A stretch of DNA of 10,961 nucleotides from assembly GCA_002314525.1 (NCBI GenBank), contig DCGE01000100.1, forward strand, positions 4,906 to 15,866, read 5' to 3'. The position numbers and the translations under genes are program-made. Source of the DNA: Prevotellaceae bacterium UBA1786 (GTDB lineage Bacteria; Bacteroidota; Bacteroidia; Bacteroidales; Bacteroidaceae). Shown here piece by piece: positions 7,004 through 10,961 of the stretch. Each line of letters begins with the position of its first letter. Position 1 is the first letter of the stretch. Under the pieces are notes generated by a model, which was not told the DNA's origin, did not search any database, and saw nothing but the letters and a program-made list of their open reading frames with translations.

Positions 7004-9553
7004 TTACTTCTTCACCTCGATGACAAGAACTCCGGCTGAGTATGGCAGAAGATCCAGCTTGGTCGTTCCGTCCTTTGTTTCTGGAGCATCGTGCTTCAAG
7101 CTTACGGCATTCTTGTTCTCCATGCTGTTTGCTGTTTTTAGATCACCCGGAGCGTAATAGTCGTATGCCGTACTGATCACATCCTGCCAGTTGCCTTTGA
7201 TGTTGATAGTGTATGGCTTGTCCGTCGGGTTCACCACCTTCACTATCACATCACTTCCGTTCTCTGACATTGTGGTGTTGATACTTACATCACCTGTCTG
7301 ACCGGAATAGGCAAGCCTATATCTTGAGAAGTGGTCGAACCACAGATTGGTGACCTGATAGTTCGGTGCAACAAAAAGGTCCTTATAGTCAAAGTTGATG
7401 AATGCGTTGTTCCAATCAGGAGAGTCGGTCCTTCTTATGAATAAGGCTGCGGCACCCATAGCCACAACGTCCTTCTGCTCACACATGTTCAGAAATTCAC
7501 CTGCAAACAGTCCTGTCCTCCAGTCGATGCTGTTCAGGTTCCATTCCGAGATGAACAGCTTTATGTTCGGATTCGGTCCTTCACTAATCCATTTTGCGTA
7601 GCGGTCATATTGTTCTCCCAGACGTTTTGGTCCTGTAGCATAGCCGTTCTGCTGCTCGTAGTGGTGAAGACTCATGTAGTCAAAGTATTTTCCTGAACGC
7701 TTGATGAACTGCTCATCCTCCTGAAAACCTCCGCATACAATTATCTTTATGTCTGGGAACAGTTTTCGCATCGCCTTTGAGTATTCACGTACACAATGTT
7801 CATATTTCTCTATACCCATCTCCCACATCTCGTTGTCAATCTCCCAATACTTTACATTGTATGGTTCCGGGTGTCCGTTCTTTGCACGCTTCGAACCCCA
7901 TTCTCCGGTTGCAGGTTCGTTGCAATAGCGCAACCAGTTCACCGCGTTCTGCAACAGCGAGTCAAACTCCTCGGCAGGTCGTTCAAATCCCACACTGACA
8001 ACTATCACTGGTTCGCTGTTTATCTCTCTGCAGAATCGTATGTACTCATCTGTCCCGAAACAATTCTGATCATAGTCCATCCACATCCAGTGATCCCATC
8101 TGCGACGCTCTTCCTGTTTTCCGATTCCCCAACGCCAGTCGTATTGGGCAGCATAACCGCCTCCAGGCCAGCGCAGACAGGTAGGGTGGAGGTCTTTCAC
8201 TGCATTGAACACATCAGGACGGAAGCCACCGAGAGCCTTGCCTGACTGGGTCGTGAGACTCACCTCGTCAACCTGAACCATACCGTTTTCCACACAGATG
8301 GCAAAACATCCGCTGTCGGCCGAGACCTCTGGTTTCATTTCGATTTCGTACTTCTTCCAGTCGGCTGACAGTGTTCCTATTTTCTGCTTTGCAACGGTCT
8401 TTCCATTGTCTTGCAACTCTACACTCAGTGTGCCGTTGCCTTTTGCATAGATGTATCCTATGTATTTCTCTCCCTTTACGATATACTGCGGACCTTGCAT
8501 CAGTCCACTCTTTGTCGTTGTGGTCACTCTCTGTGAGTAGTTTATGTTCACGGCATCGCCTTTTACGAGTTCGAAACTGCCATTACCGAACGACTTCCAC
8601 TGCGGGGCAACCTGCGGCACCTGTACGTCTTTCGGAGTTCCCTGGAAATACACCTTCTTACCGTCGGGTGAGGTGACTCTGATGTTTCGGTATGTTGTTT
8701 CGGTGTAGTTGACCCAGAATGTGATGTCGTTCTTGCCTTTTTGGGCCATGTCCTTTTGTGAGAGAATCATTTTGCCGTCCCAGTACACCTTCGTCTGTCC
8801 TCCACGGCATGCGATGCGCAGCTTGTGCCACTCCTGGTTCTCGTTTATCTGCTTTTCGTTGGCTTCCTTGCTGACTGATGCCTCAAGGGTCGTCATCTTG
8901 CGCATACGTCCGCCGAAACCTGCCATCTCCTTCTCAACCATCGATGCTATTGAGAAGTCGGGTACCACACTCTGTTGCTGCATGGCCTGACGTGCCCGGT
9001 TCATCTGCTCGTTCTGGCGCATAGCCTCGGTCTGACCTACATTCAGAGTCCTGACCTCATATTTCGGATTGTGGATACGGAAGAAATATGGCTTGTCATT
9101 TCCGTCGTTCTTGAATGCAAAGCGAATGTCAAGCAGACCACCGCTCCATGCACGTCGTGCCAGACGGTATGCCCTCCAGTTTACGTCCATCGTGATGTCG
9201 TAGTTATCACTCTCCACGGTCGTTATCTTCAGGGGCTGTTCATATCGGGTAGGGGAGTGGAGCACTTCTTCGTCGTCCATGAACCATCCGTCGAAATAGC
9301 CGTCACGTGGATGGATGCCCGGATAGTGTTCGGGCTCAAATGAGCGCTCAAATATCAGTTCCTGCCATACACCGTTATTGGCAGAGAAATAGATATGTTC
9401 AAATAACTGCCCGTAAATCATCGGGTCGATGATTCCGGAAGGTTTGCTGGCATCGATGTCGATGTCGATGATGTCTTCACTTCTTGCCTCCTCTCCACTC
9501 CAACATATCATCAGTGCCGGAAGCAGGGCTTTTAGGATTGATTGTAATTTCAT
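7004..9553 (-). CDS. GH51 alpha-L-arabinofuranosidase with inserted LamG-like and CBM4-like domains
   Basis: This 849-residue exported enzyme should release terminal arabinofuranose from arabinoxylan, arabinan or related glycans. The ATG at 9553 is preferred because it gives MKLQSILKALLPALMIC, a normal signal-peptide start. An in-frame ATG at 9574 adds seven residues and directly abuts the GH13 stop codon. After the signal comes the GH51 opening motif PMIYGQLFEH (44-53). Residues about 105-305 look like a LamG/DUF1080-type domain, interrupted by a Gln/Met-rich stretch (174-223). Residues about 316-435 look like a CBM4_9-type jelly roll. The catalytic barrel follows with RWPGGG (461-466), acid/base E575 in IDNEMW and nucleophile E670 in FISEWN. 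A C-terminal beta-sandwich completes the family layout. Usual GH51 proteins have about 500-660 residues, so this one is long. It is the second gene of a minus-strand pair with GH13. Confidence 0.88.
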   Translation of the reverse strand: MKLQSILKALLPALMICWSGEEARSEDIIDIDIDASKPSGIIDPMIYGQLFEHIYFSANNGVWQELIFERSFEPEHYPGIHPRDGYFDGWFMDDEEVLHSPTRYEQPLKITTVESDNYDITMDVNWRAYRLARRAWSGGLLDIRFAFKNDGNDKPYFFRIHNPKYEVRTLNVGQTEAMRQNEQMNRARQAMQQQSVVPDFSIASMVEKEMAGFGGRMRKMTTLEASVSKEANEKQINENQEWHKLRIACRGGQTKVYWDGKMILSQKDMAQKGKNDITFWVNYTETTYRNIRVTSPDGKKVYFQGTPKDVQVPQVAPQWKSFGNGSFELVKGDAVNINYSQRVTTTTKSGLMQGPQYIVKGEKYIGYIYAKGNGTLSVELQDNGKTVAKQKIGTLSADWKKYEIEMKPEVSADSGCFAICVENGMVQVDEVSLTTQSGKALGGFRPDVFNAVKDLHPTCLRWPGGGYAAQYDWRWGIGKQEERRRWDHWMWMDYDQNCFGTDEYIRFCREINSEPVIVVSVGFERPAEEFDSLLQNAVNWLRYCNEPATGEWGSKRAKNGHPEPYNVKYWEIDNEMWEMGIEKYEHCVREYSKAMRKLFPDIKIIVCGGFQEDEQFIKRSGKYFDYMSLHHYEQQNGYATGPKRLGEQYDRYAKWISEGPNPNIKLFISEWNLNSIDWRTGLFAGEFLNMCEQKDVVAMGAAALFIRRTDSPDWNNAFINFDYKDLFVAPNYQVTNLWFDHFSRYRLAYSGQTGDVSINTTMSENGSDVIVKVVNPTDKPYTINIKGNWQDVISTAYDYYAPGDLKTANSMENKNAVSLKHDAPETKDGTTKLDLLPYSAGVLVIEVKK

Positions 9554-9574
9554 GGTTAATATAACTTCGGTCAT

Positions 9575-10961
9575 TTACTTCATTGACAGTACAAGTCCGT
9601 CGTGAGCCGGAACGGTGAGGTGGAGTGGGGCGTATGGTAGCAGCGGACCTTGAATGGTACCTTGTACTGTAGGCAGCAGGGACTCAAACGTCGTATATGC
9701 ATTTTCCGGCAGACGCATGTATTCAAATGCATGTTCAGGAATCCTCAGTTCTATGTCTTGATCTGAATCCGAGAAGTTGGCTGCTACGATGATCAGTTCA
9801 TTGTCCGATGCACGTAGAAAGGCATATACTTTATTCGTGTCCATCTCGGTGTTCTCGTAGTTGAAGTACATCACATCGAACATCTTTCCTTCGCTGATGG
9901 CTCTGTGTGTGTTACATATTTCCAACACCTTGTTATAATATACGCGCGCTTGTTTCTCGTCGTCTGAGAGAAGTGTATCGTCATATTTTCCTTTGTTCCT
10001 CCAACGACGTATCCTGTCTATCGTCCAATAGTCAAAGATCGTTGTCCTGCCGTCGTAGCCGCTGAATCCTTCTTGGTCTTTTGCCGGTTCTCCGAGTTCC
10101 TGTCCGAAGTATATCATAAACGGATTTGTCCCCAACAATGCCGATACAAGTAAGGCTGGACGGCCTTTCTTCCAGTCGCCTGCAAAGAACTCCGACGGAA
10201 GTCGTTGCTCATCGTGGTTCTCAAGGAAGTTCAGCATGTGGTCACGTATGTCATCCACAGCCTGCCAGCAACTGGTGATAAGTGATGCCGACTGTCCCCA
10301 GATAACCTGTTTCAACGTGTCATACAGTCCTACTTTGTCGTATAGGTAGTCGAAATGGCCGTTATGTATGTAGTTCCTGTATTCTGACGGATTATATACT
10401 TCGGCAACAAAGATGATGTCCTGATGCTTTTCCTTTACCTGTGGTATGGCCCAACCCCAGAATTCGCAAGGAACGAGTTCTGCCATGTCGCAACGGAAAC
10501 CGTCAATACCTTTACCTGCCCAGTAAAGCAGGATGTCAAGCATCTTATGCCACGTGTCGCGGTTGTTGTAGTTGAGTTTGGCTGTGTCCGTCCAGTCACC
10601 GTCATGATAATGGTTTGGATAGTAGTTCGTGTCTGTAAAAGGATGGGTTGTTCCCTTGTATTCTGCAGCTACATGATTCGGGATGAAGTCAATAAGCACA
10701 CGGAGTCCTGCCTTATGGCTTCGGATGACGAGGTTCTCGAATTCCTTCATTCGTTTGCTGACATCAGTGGCAAGGTCGGGACATACATCATAGTAGTCCT
10801 TCACAGCATACGGACTACCTGCCAATCCCTTTACGAGTGAGTGGCTGTCATTTTCGATGCCGAACGCCGTGTAGTCTGTCTTCGTTGCATGGCAAAGTAC
10901 TCCCGTATACCAGATGTAGTTTGCTCCGAGGTCATGGATTGCTTTCAGTGCTTTACTTGTG
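9575..10961 (-). CDS. GH13 alpha-amylase-family glycoside hydrolase (5' end outside window)
   Basis: The reading frame is open to the window edge; 461 residues are visible and the N-terminus is missing. The TTG at 10825 lies inside a continuous GH13 domain and is not the start: the codons upstream of it encode LGANYIWYTG and further conserved sequence. The visible GH13 regions are SPYAVKDYYDV, region I DFIPNH, region II GFRCDMAE with the nucleophile Asp at 10487-10489, region III VAEVYNP with the acid/base Glu at 10400-10402, and region IV FLENHDEQR with the third catalytic Asp at 10211-10213. A beta-rich domain C ends the protein at LVLSMK. The enzyme should act on alpha-1,4-glucan or a related alpha-glucoside, by hydrolysis or transfer; I cannot fix the subfamily. 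Signal peptide and promoter lie outside the window. The GH51 gene follows almost without a gap, so the two are likely co-transcribed. Confidence 0.88.
   Translation of the reverse strand, partial: TSKALKAIHDLGANYIWYTGVLCHATKTDYTAFGIENDSHSLVKGLAGSPYAVKDYYDVCPDLATDVSKRMKEFENLVIRSHKAGLRVLIDFIPNHVAAEYKGTTHPFTDTNYYPNHYHDGDWTDTAKLNYNNRDTWHKMLDILLYWAGKGIDGFRCDMAELVPCEFWGWAIPQVKEKHQDIIFVAEVYNPSEYRNYIHNGHFDYLYDKVGLYDTLKQVIWGQSASLITSCWQAVDDIRDHMLNFLENHDEQRLPSEFFAGDWKKGRPALLVSALLGTNPFMIYFGQELGEPAKDQEGFSGYDGRTTIFDYWTIDRIRRWRNKGKYDDTLLSDDEKQARVYYNKVLEICNTHRAISEGKMFDVMYFNYENTEMDTNKVYAFLRASDNELIIVAANFSDSDQDIELRIPEHAFEYMRLPENAYTTFESLLPTVQGTIQGPLLPYAPLHLTVPAHDGLVLSMK

Noticed and set aside
7796..8245. 149-residue plus-strand open frame opposite GH51
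   Set aside because: It is antisense to the conserved catalytic part of GH51 and resembles no known protein.
9452..9472. Short GATGTC-type tandem repeat near the GH51 start
   Set aside because: It encodes the Asp-Ile repeat at the beginning of the mature protein. With only about three units it is too short to call a phase-variable or regulatory repeat.
10823..10825. TTG as the start codon of the GH13 gene
   Set aside because: The frame continues upstream to the window edge with GH13-like sequence, so the TTG is an internal leucine codon.
10424..10840. 138-residue plus-strand open frame opposite GH13
   Set aside because: It is antisense to conserved GH13 regions I and II and has no domain of its own.

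Overview
The window looks like a chromosomal stretch from a gut or rumen Bacteroidota, most likely Prevotella or a close relative. This is inferred from the secreted proteins, whose signal peptides end just before a Gln; from two TAnnTTTG-type -7 promoter elements; from the absence of clear Shine-Dalgarno sequences; and from the density of plant-polysaccharide enzymes. No rRNA, tRNA, CRISPR array, transposase or phage gene was seen. There is no susC/susD-like pair, so this is not a classical polysaccharide utilisation locus as far as the window shows.

Layout. (1) Positions 1-178 hold no supportable gene, only a small hairpin. (2) A plus-strand run of four genes with 25-34 bp gaps (179-4168) encodes a secreted calcineurin-like metallophosphoesterase, a YccF-type membrane protein, a ThrE-type amino-acid exporter and a secreted GH5 endoglucanase (subfamily 4-like). 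(3) A convergent minus-strand gene (4165-5724) encodes a secreted SGNH-type carbohydrate acetylesterase. Its stop codon overlaps the GH5 stop codon. (4) A 116-bp divergent promoter region precedes a plus-strand orphan gene (5841-6941). Its product joins a STAS-like domain to an aminoglycoside-phosphotransferase-fold kinase. (5) A strong bidirectional terminator (6945-6992) separates that gene from a minus-strand pair (7004-10961): a large GH51 alpha-L-arabinofuranosidase and, upstream of it, a GH13 alpha-amylase-family enzyme cut by the window edge.

How they may work together. GH5_4 enzymes cut beta-1,4-glucan or xyloglucan backbones, the esterase could remove acetyl groups that block them, and GH51 could remove arabinofuranosyl side chains, so the three fit hemicellulose breakdown. 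GH13 acts on alpha-glucans and makes the substrate range broader or mixed. The metallophosphoesterase, YccF and ThrE genes have no evident link to glycan use and may simply be co-transcribed. The most unusual protein is the STAS-like/kinase fusion. Its STAS part lacks the phosphorylatable serine of SpoIIAA-type proteins, while the kinase part keeps its catalytic residues.
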